Source of the DNA: Paraburkholderia sp. BCC1886
GTDB taxonomy: Bacteria > Pseudomonadota > Gammaproteobacteria > Burkholderiales > Burkholderiaceae
Reading direction: 5' to 3'
Assembly: GCF_900996245.1 (NCBI RefSeq)
Contig: NZ_CAAJGK010000036.1
Location: 62,001-126,000 of the forward strand
Length of the DNA stretch: 64,000 bases
The position numbers and the translations under genes are program-made. Positions 29,248 through 39,822 of the stretch are shown piece by piece (within the stretch, counting starts at the first letter, position 1; each line of letters begins with the position of its first letter). A model generated the notes under the pieces. The model was given only the letters and a program-made list of their open reading frames with translations, was not told the origin of the DNA and ran no database searches.

Positions 29248-30951
29248 ATGGCCCGCATTGTTCCCGACGACTGGAAGAGCCTCGCCGCCACCGGCGCGGC
29301 GGCGCGCGAGCGCGAGACGCTCGCGTTGCTCGAACAGGCGCTCCCCGACGATTACACCGTGTATCACGGTGTGCACTGGACGCGCCTCAACCAGAATTTC
29401 TCGGTGTTCGGCGAGGCCGATTTCGTGGTGGTGAGTCCGGCCGGCCGCGTGATGATCGTCGAACAGAAAACCGGCTTCCTGCGTGAAACACCGAAGGGTC
29501 TCGTCAAGGTGCATCTGCAAACCGAACGCAACGTGGCGATTGCGCTCGCGCACACGGTCGAAGGATTGCATCGGCGTCTGACCGCCGCGTTCGGCGCCGG
29601 CACCTATTTCGTCGAGGAACTGCTGTACTGTCCCGACCACGTCGTCAAGGATGCGGGCATCGCCGGTGTGAACCCGGCGCGCATCGTCGACGCCACCCGC
29701 AAGGCGCGGCTCGCAGCCGTCATTCGCGAGGCGTTGCCGGCCGACGAACCACGCCTCGCCTGCGCGCCGAAAATCCATCACTTCCTTGCCGACGAACTTG
29801 CGCTGACTCCCGACACCAGCGCGCTGGTCGGTCAGGCCGGCACGCTTGTCACACGTCTGGCCGGCGGGCTCGCGACGTGGGCGCGGCGGCTCGAGTTCAC
29901 GCCGTTCCGCCTGCGGGTGATCGGCACGGCCGGCTCCGGCAAGACGCAACTCGCGGTGCAGGTGATGAAAGACGCGGTGGCGCGCGGTCAACGGCCCTTG
30001 TACGTGTGCTTCAACCGGCCGCTGGCCGATCATATTTCGATGGTCGCGCCGCCCGAAGCGAAGGTCGCGAACTATCACCAGCTCTGCGACTGGATCGCAC
30101 GCGACGCCGGTCGCGAGCCGGATTTCGAAGCGGCCGAGGTATCCGCGCAAGGCACGTCGTTCATCGCGTTCGACGAGCTCGAAGTGATTTTCGCCGAGAC
30201 GCCCATCGACGCGCGCTGGCAGTTCGACGTGTTGATCGTCGACGAAGGTCAGGACTTCCAGCCGCCGTGGGTGGCGGCGCTCGAACGCCTGCTGTTGCCG
30301 GGCGGCGCGTGGTGGTGGCTCGAAGACCCGCTGCAGAATCTGTATATGCGCGAGCCCGTCGATCTGCCGGGCTGGACGACGTTGAAGGAAACCACCAACT
30401 ACCGCAGTCCGCGCGACATTCTCGATTACGTGCGCGAAGTGGTGGGCGCGAAGGTGCCGATGGCGGCCACGCTGAGTTCGGGCAGTCCGTTCGACGGTTC
30501 CGATATCTCGCTGTCCGTCTACGACGAAGCGAACGCCGCCGAAAGCAGTATCGACGCAACCAAGCGCGCGATTACCCAGGCGCTGTCGCTCGGCTTTCGC
30601 AAACAGGACATCGTGGTGCTGTCGTTTCACGGCCGCCAGTCTTCGGCGATGACCGGCGAGGATCATCTCGGCCCGCATAAGCTGCGCAGTTTTACCGGTA
30701 AATACGATCTGTTCGGCAACCCGGAGTATCGCGAAGGCGACGTGCTGTTCGAATCGATCTACCGCTTCAAGGGACAGGCGGCGCCGTGCGTGATTGTCAC
30801 GGAGATCGACTTCGAGACGCTCGACGAGCGCAGCGCCCGCAAGCTGTTCGTCGGGGCGACCCGCGCCACGATGAAACTGATTCTGGTCGCCTCACAGCGG
30901 GCTGCCCGGCAACTGCATCTGCGCGATCCGAAAGAGGCGAAGGAAAGCTAG
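29248..30951 (+). CDS. NERD nuclease-domain / UvrD-like superfamily 1 helicase
   Basis: 567-residue fusion. The N-terminal NERD domain (about 20-180) has a PD-(D/E)xK pattern with Asp58 and Glu72-Gln-Lys74. The helicase core has Walker A GTAGSGKT near 225-232, DEGQD at about 332 (Walker B), a WWWLEDPLQNLY Q/III-like segment and a C-terminal UvrD-like motif YRFKGQAAPCVIVTEID with the VGATRA motif VI. It would combine nuclease and ATP-driven DNA translocation, in repair or anti-phage defence. Start ATG 29248 (MARIVPDDW); the frame is open to 28978 but that region is the divergent GST promoter. Confidence 0.85.
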   Translation: MARIVPDDWKSLAATGAAARERETLALLEQALPDDYTVYHGVHWTRLNQNFSVFGEADFVVVSPAGRVMIVEQKTGFLRETPKGLVKVHLQTERNVAIALAHTVEGLHRRLTAAFGAGTYFVEELLYCPDHVVKDAGIAGVNPARIVDATRKARLAAVIREALPADEPRLACAPKIHHFLADELALTPDTSALVGQAGTLVTRLAGGLATWARRLEFTPFRLRVIGTAGSGKTQLAVQVMKDAVARGQRPLYVCFNRPLADHISMVAPPEAKVANYHQLCDWIARDAGREPDFEAAEVSAQGTSFIAFDELEVIFAETPIDARWQFDVLIVDEGQDFQPPWVAALERLLLPGGAWWWLEDPLQNLYMREPVDLPGWTTLKETTNYRSPRDILDYVREVVGAKVPMAATLSSGSPFDGSDISLSVYDEANAAESSIDATKRAITQALSLGFRKQDIVVLSFHGRQSSAMTGEDHLGPHKLRSFTGKYDLFGNPEYREGDVLFESIYRFKGQAAPCVIVTEIDFETLDERSARKLFVGATRATMKLILVASQRAARQLHLRDPKEAKES

Positions 30952-30973
30952 CCGGCAGCCGCAAGGACGTGGC

Positions 30974-31921
30974 TCAACGCCACGCTCTTGCATCCACCAG
31001 CGTGCCGGTCCGCGTCGGCGCATCCCACCAGATGACGCGCAATAACGGCGCGGCTCGCGCAATCAGCAGCGCCTGCAGCGGATCGCTTTCGACGAAATGC
31101 GTGACGCCCTCGCGCAACGCGGCCGCGGCTTTATGCGCCGCGGCGCCTGCCGAACTCTCATCGTGCGAGTGCGGCGCGCGCATGACCAGCGACAGATGCC
31201 CGAAGCCGTGCCGCGCGAGCCAGACCTCGGTGCGCGCGCGATCCAGTTCCGGCCGGCCCGTGATGATCGTGCGCACGCGTTGCAGATCGATTCCCGGCAA
31301 CACGTCGAACGGCAACAGCGCGTCGCGCTCGGCGAGCGCGGCGGCGAGATCTTCGTCGTAGCGCGCGAGCGGCACGTCGGGCAGCAGAATGCCGTCGAGA
31401 TCGATCGCGTACGTCGCGTATTCGTGATCCTCGGCGAGCGCGGTGGACTGGCCCGCTTCGACTTGCGCCCAGTCGTCCCGGTAACGCGCCGTATAAGCCT
31501 GACGCTCCCACGGAAACAGGGCGAAATAACCACGCGCGTCGATCGCGTAGTCGGGTTGCAGGCGGCTCAACTCGTCCACCGCGCCGGTCAGTGTGGTGAC
31601 CGCGAGGCCATGCTGTTCGAGAAACGCGACGCAATCGGTCAGTGTCAGTCCGCGTCCCGCGATGTCTTCGCACAGAAGCACTTTCGTTCCGGCCGGCGGG
31701 ATTGGCAGCGTCGAATCCCAGGCTACGCTGCGTGACTGACGGTCGTAGCGCAGAAACGCGACCGGGACGCCGATGGCATGCGACACCATCAGCGCAAGCG
31801 GCGCACCGCCGCGCAGAATCCCGATCGACATCGTGAAATTTTGCGCCAGCAGATCGGGTCGCAGCGACTCGATCCAGTGATCGAGGTGTTCGTAAGTCAG
31901 GGGCAAAACCGGTTTGTTCAT
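30974..31921 (-). CDS. Phosphoribosyltransferase fused to a HAD-like phosphatase domain
   Basis: 315 residues. Residues 1-160 are a type I phosphoribosyltransferase: RGGAPLA near 37-43 and the PRPP loop LLCEDIAGRGLTL at 82-94. Residues 170-315 have the four HAD motifs: Asp174/Asp176 (IDLDGIL), Thr221 (IITGR), Lys264 and Glu278/Asp280 (VESDP). It may transfer or release ribose phosphate from a base or nucleotide-like product. Fusions of these two domains are uncommon; such domains also occur together in ter-linked stress clusters. Convergent with the helicase gene, 22 bp apart. Substrate unknown. Confidence 0.75.
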   Translation of the reverse strand: MNKPVLPLTYEHLDHWIESLRPDLLAQNFTMSIGILRGGAPLALMVSHAIGVPVAFLRYDRQSRSVAWDSTLPIPPAGTKVLLCEDIAGRGLTLTDCVAFLEQHGLAVTTLTGAVDELSRLQPDYAIDARGYFALFPWERQAYTARYRDDWAQVEAGQSTALAEDHEYATYAIDLDGILLPDVPLARYDEDLAAALAERDALLPFDVLPGIDLQRVRTIITGRPELDRARTEVWLARHGFGHLSLVMRAPHSHDESSAGAAAHKAAAALREGVTHFVESDPLQALLIARAAPLLRVIWWDAPTRTGTLVDARAWR

Positions 31922-32062
31922 GACTCAGGGGTACCGATTCTCGCTTTTGAGACAAAGAATTTTGGCGATATTATGCATGCGGTTCAAAGATCGCGCGTCG
32001 GGGTCGACGCGCAGAGCCGGCGAGCCGTGCGCAGTCACGCCGCTATAACGGAAAAAAAATTA

Positions 32063-32641
32063 ATGACCAAGGTAAGCGCATTGACGTGGGTAGGCGCAAG
32101 CGCGGCGGAAAGCGCGGCGGCCGGCGCGGCTGCAGGTATTCATGGACTTCGAAGCTGGGCCATCGGCCTCACGCTGGCTGTCTGCGCGTGCAGCGCGCAC
32201 GCGGAACCAAACGCGCGGCCGCTTTCGCTCGACGTGAAGGGCAAAATCAGCAAGACTACCGACGCGGCGCATCAGCTGTATCACTTCGGCGAGGCGGAGC
32301 TGCTCGCCTTGCCGGTCCATTCGATCACCACCGCGACGACGTGGACGCCGCGCTCCACCTTCACGGGTCCGTTGCTCGACGATATCCTCAAGACCGTCGG
32401 CGCACGCGGCAGCGAAATCGAAGTGCGTACGCTCGACGATTACACCTACACGATTCCGGTGTCGGACGGCGCGCGCTACGGCGTGGTGATGGCGTACAGC
32501 ATGAACGGCCAGCGCCTGAAGATCAGCGACTTCGGGCCGCTGTTTCTCATTTACCCGCGCGATGCGTTCCCTGACGAACTCGTGGGCACCGTCGGCGATT
32601 CGAAATTCGTATGGCAGATCAAGGCCCTCATCGTGAAATAG
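32063..32641 (+). CDS. Secreted sulfite-oxidase-fold protein lacking the molybdenum Cys
   Basis: 192-residue exported protein. The N-terminus contains a hydrophobic helix ending in ACSAHA, probably a signal peptide with an unusually long Ala-rich lead; the mature domain resembles the oxidoreductase molybdopterin-binding fold (LSLDVKGKI, then FTGPLLDDIL, GYxxVM.AYSMNG, GPLFLIYP). The Cys ligand expected in the HSITxxxx segment is replaced by Thr, and the mature domain has no Cys, so it is unlikely to be a catalytic Mo enzyme. It overlaps the hybrid kinase gene by 31 bp, suggesting a periplasmic sensory partner. Confidence 0.75.
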   Translation: MTKVSALTWVGASAAESAAAGAAAGIHGLRSWAIGLTLAVCACSAHAEPNARPLSLDVKGKISKTTDAAHQLYHFGEAELLALPVHSITTATTWTPRSTFTGPLLDDILKTVGARGSEIEVRTLDDYTYTIPVSDGARYGVVMAYSMNGQRLKISDFGPLFLIYPRDAFPDELVGTVGDSKFVWQIKALIVK

Positions 32642-34470
32642 CGCGCCATCCGTGGCGGCGTCTGCTGTACGTGCTGATCTGGTTGACCGCGCTGGCGGCG
32701 CCGGCCGGCGCGATCGGCTATCTGCTGTACGCCAATCTGCTGAACTCGCGCGCGACCGAGCCGCTCACCGGTTCCTACGACGGCTTCTACTGGGACGCGG
32801 CGCAACTGCAAATCGCCTATGCGCGTTTCGAGAACCAGTTGCTGCTCTATCAGTCGGGTGTGGACGACGATTACCAGCGGCTGATGCTGCGCTACGCGCT
32901 TTTGCAATCGAAGCTGCATGTGATTGCCGGCTCGACGCAGCGGCTGACCACGCAGATCGCGCTGATGCAACGGCAACTCGACGAGATCAAATCGCTCGAC
33001 GAACTGCTCGGCAGCATCCAGCCCGAAGTCGATGCGCTGGCGCGCGATCGCACGGGCGTCACGCCGATCGTGCAACAGATGCGGCATCACTGGAACGAAG
33101 TCAACGACCTCGCGCTGAGCCGCCGTTTCGCCGATGTCGCCGACCGCGAAGCAATGAACCGCGACTTCATCGACAAGCGCCGCATGCTGTTCGCGGGCGG
33201 TTTGCTGCTGCTGTTGCTGTCGGCTGCCGCGACCATGCTGCTGGTGCTCAATGGCCGGCGCCGTACGCGTCTGATGGAGCAGCAGCACGTGGCGCTCGAA
33301 GCCGAGCATCAGGCGAGCCGCGCGGCACACGAGGCGAGCCTCGCCAAGGACGCGTTCCTCGGCATGATCAGCCACGAACTGCGCACGCCCTTGCACGCCA
33401 TCGTCTCGTCGATCGAACTGCTCGGGCTGAACTACCACTCGGAAGCCGACCGCAAGGTCATCCAGCGTCTGGACACGGCCGCGCGCCATCTCGAAGCGCA
33501 GATGAAGGACCTGACCGACTACGCGCGCCTCGGGGCGGGCAAGCTCGAATTGCGTCACGAGCATTTCGATCCGCGTGAGTTGCTCGCTTCGATCGTCGAC
33601 GAACACGCCATGTCGGCGGCCGCGCGCGGTCTCGAACTGGTGAGCGAGGCGGGCGGCGTGAGCGGACTGGTCGACTCCGATCCGCACCGCATCCGCCAGA
33701 TCGTCAACAACCTGGTGACCAACGCGATCCGCTACACCGAGACCGGTTCGGTGCGCGTACAGCTTCGGCAACGGCCCGAGGTGTTGAGCTTCGTCGTCAG
33801 CGATACGGGGCCGGGTGTGCCGCAGGCGCAGATCCCGCTGATCTTCCAGGAGTTCACGCAACTGGACGCGTCGCGCACGCGCCGCTTCGAAGGCGCGGGC
33901 ATGGGGCTCACCATCGTGCAGGGACTGGTCAAGCTGTTCGGCGGCACGGTCGAGGTCACCAGTACCGTGGGCAAGGGGACCGCGTTCACGGTGACGATTC
34001 CGGTCACTTCGGTCGCGGCCGCGGCGCCGGCCGGCGTCAGCGCACGCACACCGGCCGACGGCGCGCGCGCCTGCGTGCTGATCGTCGACGACAACCGGCT
34101 GGTGCGCGAATCGTTCAGCGAGATGATCGCGCACATGGATTTCGACGCCCACGCGGTCGCCGATGCCGACGCGGCGTTGGCGTGGCTCGCGGCGCGGCGT
34201 TGCGACGTGGTGCTGCTCGACCTGCACATGCCGGAGCGCGACGGCTACACCTTGCTCGCCGAACTGGCCGCGCGCGGCGGACCGTCCGCGACGGTGCCGG
34301 TGATCGTGGTGAGCGCCTATGTGCCGGACGCCGAGTTTCTGGCAAAGGTAGGGACGGGCAGCGACGTCGGCGGCGCGCCGCCATTCTTCGAAGTCTTGTT
34401 GAAGCCGGTTCATTACGGCGAACTGCGCAGCGCGCTGCAACGTGCTCTGGCCGTGCGGCCGGACGTGTGA
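32611..34470 (+). CDS. Hybrid sensor histidine kinase with C-terminal receiver
   Basis: 619 residues. Helix 1 at about 20-42, a periplasmic domain of about 150 residues, helix 2 near 194-213, a short cytoplasmic linker, HisKA with His255 (GMISHELRTPLH), HATPase_c (IVNNLVTNAIRY N-box, DTGPGVP G1, GAGMGLTIV G2) and a receiver with Asp537 (LLDLHMPERDG) and a Lys in the VLLKPV segment. Its ATG lies 31 bp inside the preceding secreted gene. It lacks a DNA-binding domain, so it should pass phosphate on, probably to the convergent BetR-receiver protein. Confidence 0.92.
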   Translation: MADQGPHREIARHPWRRLLYVLIWLTALAAPAGAIGYLLYANLLNSRATEPLTGSYDGFYWDAAQLQIAYARFENQLLLYQSGVDDDYQRLMLRYALLQSKLHVIAGSTQRLTTQIALMQRQLDEIKSLDELLGSIQPEVDALARDRTGVTPIVQQMRHHWNEVNDLALSRRFADVADREAMNRDFIDKRRMLFAGGLLLLLLSAAATMLLVLNGRRRTRLMEQQHVALEAEHQASRAAHEASLAKDAFLGMISHELRTPLHAIVSSIELLGLNYHSEADRKVIQRLDTAARHLEAQMKDLTDYARLGAGKLELRHEHFDPRELLASIVDEHAMSAAARGLELVSEAGGVSGLVDSDPHRIRQIVNNLVTNAIRYTETGSVRVQLRQRPEVLSFVVSDTGPGVPQAQIPLIFQEFTQLDASRTRRFEGAGMGLTIVQGLVKLFGGTVEVTSTVGKGTAFTVTIPVTSVAAAAPAGVSARTPADGARACVLIVDDNRLVRESFSEMIAHMDFDAHAVADADAALAWLAARRCDVVLLDLHMPERDGYTLLAELAARGGPSATVPVIVVSAYVPDAEFLAKVGTGSDVGGAPPFFEVLLKPVHYGELRSALQRALAVRPDV

Positions 34471-34540
34471 TGCGGTGATGGATCGCTTCGAGGTCTGGGC
34501 GACGCTCGCTGGCAGTTGGACGCAGGGGAGCTGGAAAACC

Positions 34541-34579
34541 GGAGAAGAGGCACGGAGAAGAGGCACGGAGAAGGGGCAC
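34541..34579. repeat. Three tandem copies of a 13-bp repeat
   Basis: GGAGAAGAGGCAC at 34541-34553 and 34554-34566 exactly, and a third copy with one change (GGAGAAGGGGCAC) at 34567-34579. It lies between the convergent kinase and BetR-receiver genes. Purine-rich; may affect transcript ends or be a slippage-prone tract. Confidence 0.85.
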
Positions 34580-34624
34580 GGTGGGCTCAACCTGAGCACG
34601 CACCTGCAAGCGCGACGCGGCGGG

Positions 34625-35479
34625 TTACGGCCGGTTCAGGCGCTTGGAAAGATCGGCGACCAGAATCGCCATACGCGCGGGCTTCTCATAGCACGCGACG
34701 TCGTAATTGCGGATGATCTCGCTGATTTCCGATTCGCTGGCCTTGCCGGTCAGCAGTTCGCCGGTCAGCACGAAGATCGGCGCGTCCGGGTTTTCCGAAG
34801 AGCGCACGGCGCGAATCGCCGCTGCCGAGGTCTGCGAACCGAACAGCCAGTCGATCACCACGCCGTCGAACACCTGGGTTTGCAACTGTTCGTTGAAAGC
34901 CGTCAGACCGTAAATCGCCACGGCGGCAAAGCCGCTGCGCTCCAGATAGTCGCGCAGGTTGTCGGCGCTCGCCTGGTCGTCGTCCACGACCGCGATGGTC
35001 GGCTTGTCGGCCTCGGCGCGGCGCGGATAAATCTCGATCTTGTGGACCTCGTACGCGCTTTGATAAAGCGTGCCGTCGTGTCGCGTCACGCGCCACTGGC
35101 CGAGCTTCGAATACGCGACGAACTCGGGTCGCGCCCCCGCTTCGAGCGCCGCGCCGACCCAGGCGGTGCAACTCAGTTCGATGGCGCCGATGGCGAAGAC
35201 CGCTTCCTGGGCAATGGCGCCGACCATGCCCGGATCGAGGGATTGCGCGCCGAAAAGTTGTGCGGCCGGTTCGCCGAAAACCTCGGCGACCTTCTTGATC
35301 TGCGAGAGGGTCCACGGACTGTTGCCGCGGAGTTTGCGGTGTCCCTGGGAAAAACTGAGATCGAGAATGCGACACAACTCCGTGGTTTGCTGGCGCTTGC
35401 CGATGCCGTGCCGGCTCATCAACTCGCGCACGCGTTCGGCGACTGCGATGGAGTCAGGGGAGAGTGTTTCGTTAGCCAT
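34625..35479 (-). CDS. BetR-type HTH and receiver response regulator
   Basis: 284 residues in an unusual order: an N-terminal Cro/BetR-like helix-turn-helix (about 12-75: RVRELMSRHGIGKRQQTTELCRIL, then SPWTLSQIKKVAEVF), a linker domain with a Cys and the W.R.TR segment, and a C-terminal receiver with Asp-Asp near 166-168, phosphorylation Asp210 (VVIDWLFG), Thr in LTGE and Lys in YEKP. It converges on the hybrid kinase, its most likely phosphodonor. Role may be DNA binding controlled by the kinase; the target is unknown. Confidence 0.78.
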   Translation of the reverse strand: MANETLSPDSIAVAERVRELMSRHGIGKRQQTTELCRILDLSFSQGHRKLRGNSPWTLSQIKKVAEVFGEPAAQLFGAQSLDPGMVGAIAQEAVFAIGAIELSCTAWVGAALEAGARPEFVAYSKLGQWRVTRHDGTLYQSAYEVHKIEIYPRRAEADKPTIAVVDDDQASADNLRDYLERSGFAAVAIYGLTAFNEQLQTQVFDGVVIDWLFGSQTSAAAIRAVRSSENPDAPIFVLTGELLTGKASESEISEIIRNYDVACYEKPARMAILVADLSKRLNRP

Positions 35480-36313
35480 ACTGCTTTGAGAAATCCGCCG
35501 TCTTGAGGGTGGCTATGAAAGAACCGATACGCGTCGAAACGCCCGCTGCATAATCAGATTGCATGAGCGTGCCAACGCAGGGGACAGCCAATGTACAGTA
35601 AAAATTGTTGCGATTCGGGTTTTTATGTGGCGGCCGTCGTGGCCCGACGATCCGACATACGCAAGGCCATGCACGGCTTCTTTTTATGCATTGAGCATCA
35701 TTTCTATTTTACCGATGAACGGCCCGTTCGCGGGGGACAAATCTCGTCTATCGACGTCGGCGCATGGACTTCGGGGAGAATCGGCAAGCGCCGCATTCGA
35801 GCGGCGGAGGCAGGCGGGGTAAGGCTTTGCCGGGCGCCGGGCGGGACATTCAGCGGACGCCGGCGAGCCTGTCGTATCGGCGATCCGTAAGGTTTGGTAA
35901 GCCAATCGTGATCGGCGGAAAGCCGGCCGCCGGCAATTAGCGGCGCATACGGATTTTTAAAGCGCGCGTTTGCCCACTTACGCGGCTGGCATGGCGCGAA
36001 GTTTTGCCGCAGCCGTTTTCAGCCCGTCGAAAATCCGTTCGGCGACGCGGGCCGGGAATCGACTGGTTCGGCCCGCTGCCATCGACTGGCCAGATTTGTC
36101 AAATATGCGCGAGACGAATAAACGCCAGATATCTGTGATAGACATAATTTGCTGCGATCCGGCGACGAAGCCCAAACCGCTCCCGCACCCGCCGTCATTG
36201 CACACAACTGAACCGCCTGCGAAGATGACGCCCATTTTGTTGTCCGCTCTGTAGCTGTTGCTGTTGCCCGCTTTATTTCCCACTTCGTCGCCCATTTCCC
36301 CGCTTCCCCTCCG
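35480..36313. other. 834-bp region without a convincing gene
   Basis: No open frame here has a good ribosome site plus a recognisable family. A plus frame at 35591-35890 and a minus frame at 35978-36235 (ends in AERIFDGLKTAAAKLRAMPAA) are possible but unsupported. A GC-rich palindrome (GCCGGCCGCCGGC) occurs near 35922, and AT-rich stretches near 36080-36150 could carry the promoter of the oxidoreductase. The length is large for this otherwise compact genome segment. Confidence 0.4.
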
Positions 36314-37654
36314 ATGACCACGACCTACCCGCTCCACGCCAGCTTCTCTCCCGCCGATCAGGCGTTCCCGACTCGCGCCGACGTGGTGATCGCCGGCGCC
36401 GGCATCATGGGCTGCGCGGCGGCCTATTACCTGGCGCGTCGCGGCCTGTCGGTGGTGGTGCTCGACAAGTCCCGCATTGCCGGACAGCAGTCGTCGCGCG
36501 CTTGGGGTTTCGTGCGCCAGCAGGGCCGCGAGTCCGCCGAGGTGCCGCTGATGATGGCGGGTATCCCACTCTGGCAGGAACTCGAACGCGAACTGGATTT
36601 CGACCTCGAATGGCGTCAGGGCGGCTGTCTGTACGTCGCGACCGACGAGGAAGACTGGAGTTCGTTCCAGCAATGGATGGACGTTGCGCGTCAACACGGC
36701 CTCGACACCCGCACGCTGGATCGCAAGCAGATCGATTCCATCGTGACCGGCATGCAGGGCCCGGCGCTCGGTGGCCTGTATACCCCGAGCGACGGTCAGG
36801 CGGAACCGCGCCGCGCCGCGGCCGCTTACGCGGCGCGGGCCGCGCAAGCCGGTGCGCTGTTCTTCGAAGGCTGCGGCGTGACGGGCGTCGAACGGGCGGC
36901 CGGCGCGATAACCGGCGTCGTCACCGAGCGCGGGACCGTGCGCACCTCGCGTTTCATTTGCGCGGCGGGCGCCAGCAGCTGGCGCCTGCTCGCAACGCTC
37001 GGGCTCGAGTTGCCGCAGCAAGCGGTGCGCGGCACCTGCATGCGCACCAATCCCTTGCCGCGCATCACGGCGTCCACGTTCTGGGGACATGGCCTGGGCG
37101 TACGGCAACGCGCAAACGGCGCAATCAATCTCGCGGACGACATGCAGGTCGATGTCGACATGACGCTCGGTCATTTCCGCGCGCTCAAATGGTTTTTGCC
37201 GGAGTTGTGGAGCCAGCGCGAGAAATTCAGCTTCCATCTGAACGGCGCGTGTCTACGGGATCTGCGTGAACGCTTGGGCCGCGGCGTGCCGGATGACGAG
37301 CGCGTGCTGCATCCGCGCGACCCGCATCCGCAGCCGAACGTGAGCCACGCGCCGCGTGCGTTGAAAAAACTGCGCGCGCTATTTCCCGCCTTGAAGGACG
37401 CGCAAGTGGTCGAATCGTGGGCGGGTCTGATCGACGTGCTGCCCGACGGCATTCCGGTCATCGATGCGCCGCCGCAGGTGCCTGGCCTCAGTATCGCCAC
37501 CGGTTTTTGCGGTCATGGCTTTGCGATGGGGCCGATCGTCGGCAAGCTGCTCGCCGAAATCAACGATGGCGGCGAGCCCTCGCTGAATCTTTCCGCGTTC
37601 CGACTGCAGCGTTTCTTCGACGGCACGATGCAGCGACCGCGCAGCATGCTGTAA
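36314..37654 (+). CDS. FAD-dependent oxidoreductase (DAO family)
   Basis: 446-residue enzyme of the D-amino-acid dehydrogenase/glycine oxidase class. The FAD motif GAGIMG is at 28-33 and the C-terminal GFCGHGFAMGPIVGKLL segment binds the flavin. The SSRAWGFVRQQGRESAEVP stretch resembles opine/octopine-type and sarcosine-like oxidases. It probably oxidises an amine or amino acid to the imine. Promoter-distal partners are not seen; the next gene is a small secreted protein. Start ATG 36314 with only a weak ribosome site (CCCCTCCG). Confidence 0.83.
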   Translation: MTTTYPLHASFSPADQAFPTRADVVIAGAGIMGCAAAYYLARRGLSVVVLDKSRIAGQQSSRAWGFVRQQGRESAEVPLMMAGIPLWQELERELDFDLEWRQGGCLYVATDEEDWSSFQQWMDVARQHGLDTRTLDRKQIDSIVTGMQGPALGGLYTPSDGQAEPRRAAAAYAARAAQAGALFFEGCGVTGVERAAGAITGVVTERGTVRTSRFICAAGASSWRLLATLGLELPQQAVRGTCMRTNPLPRITASTFWGHGLGVRQRANGAINLADDMQVDVDMTLGHFRALKWFLPELWSQREKFSFHLNGACLRDLRERLGRGVPDDERVLHPRDPHPQPNVSHAPRALKKLRALFPALKDAQVVESWAGLIDVLPDGIPVIDAPPQVPGLSIATGFCGHGFAMGPIVGKLLAEINDGGEPSLNLSAFRLQRFFDGTMQRPRSML

Positions 37655-37740
37655 GGGCTTCATGGTCGGGCGCGTTTTCTGCTGAGGAATGCGGAATCGA
37701 ATTTGCATTTCACTTTTTTGCACTCGTCAGCGGATCCGCC

Positions 37741-37989
37741 ATGAATAAACTGCACACCTTCCTTGCCGCCACTCTGGTTGCGATCAGCGCCGTCAATGCC
37801 GCGCACGCCGCCACCGAAGAAGAGCAGGCCAAAGCCTGCCGCGGCGACGCGATGCACTTCTGCGCGTCGGAGATTCCGGACAAGGAAAAAATCACGGTCT
37901 GCATGAAACAGCATGTGCAGGAACTCAGCCCGGCTTGCCGCGCGATGTTCAAGGGCGGCAAGAAAGGATCGGGAAAGAGCGGCTCCTGA
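37741..37989 (+). CDS. Small secreted four-cysteine protein
   Basis: 82 residues with a signal peptide (MNKLHTFLAATLVAISAVNAAHA). The mature peptide has four Cys (33, 41, 54, 66) in a CRGD, HFCAS, VCMKQ, ACRAMF arrangement like the cysteine-rich repeat of Golgi apparatus protein 1 found in bacterial secreted proteins, and ends in a Gly/Lys/Ser tail (KGGKKGSGKSGS). Two disulfides are likely. Located 86 bp after the oxidoreductase; separate transcript possible. Function unknown. Confidence 0.75.
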   Translation: MNKLHTFLAATLVAISAVNAAHAATEEEQAKACRGDAMHFCASEIPDKEKITVCMKQHVQELSPACRAMFKGGKKGSGKSGS

Positions 37990-38254
37990 GCGCATAGGGA
38001 AGCTCGCATCGACGACTCACGCGTAATCGTCCGTCGAGCGCGTGTCACGAAACTCGTCTAAAAAGTCCTGCAAAACAATTGCTTGGCGTGGCGGCTTGGC
38101 ATATTGCGGCAAGCCGCGGCACACGTTGCCGTGCAAACAAATTCAAAACGTTGCACCATAGGCGTTTGCCAGAAAAAAGTGCCGGTCCGCCGGCACGCCT
38201 GCTGCGCCTTTTCCGACTTTTGACCGACGACTTTCACGACGGTGCGACCGCGCT

Positions 38255-39736
<1,482 letters not shown>

Positions 39737-39769
39737 GCGGCGAGCACGGTTTCGACCTGTAGCATCGTA

Positions 39770-39809
39770 AAACGCAAACGGCCCGCTTTTTAGCGGGCCG
39801 TTTGCGTTT
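39770..39809. terminator. Bidirectional intrinsic terminator between zwf and tssL
   Basis: Arms 39770-39787 and 39792-39809 are perfect 18-bp reverse complements with a TTTT loop. It ends the zwf transcript and the convergent tssL operon, and insulates the T6SS locus from the housekeeping gene. Confidence 0.92.
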
Positions 39810-39822
39810 CGAGCGTAAGCGG

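Noticed and set aside
32063..32641. Catalytic molybdopterin oxidoreductase
   Set aside because: The metal Cys is replaced by Thr and the mature domain has no Cys, so a redox role is not supported.
32551..34599. 682-codon minus-strand open frame
   Set aside because: Antisense to the hybrid kinase, His/Arg/Gln-rich, no domain signal.
35591..35890. 99-codon plus-strand frame
   Set aside because: No ribosome site or family, and Arg/Gly-rich in its second half.
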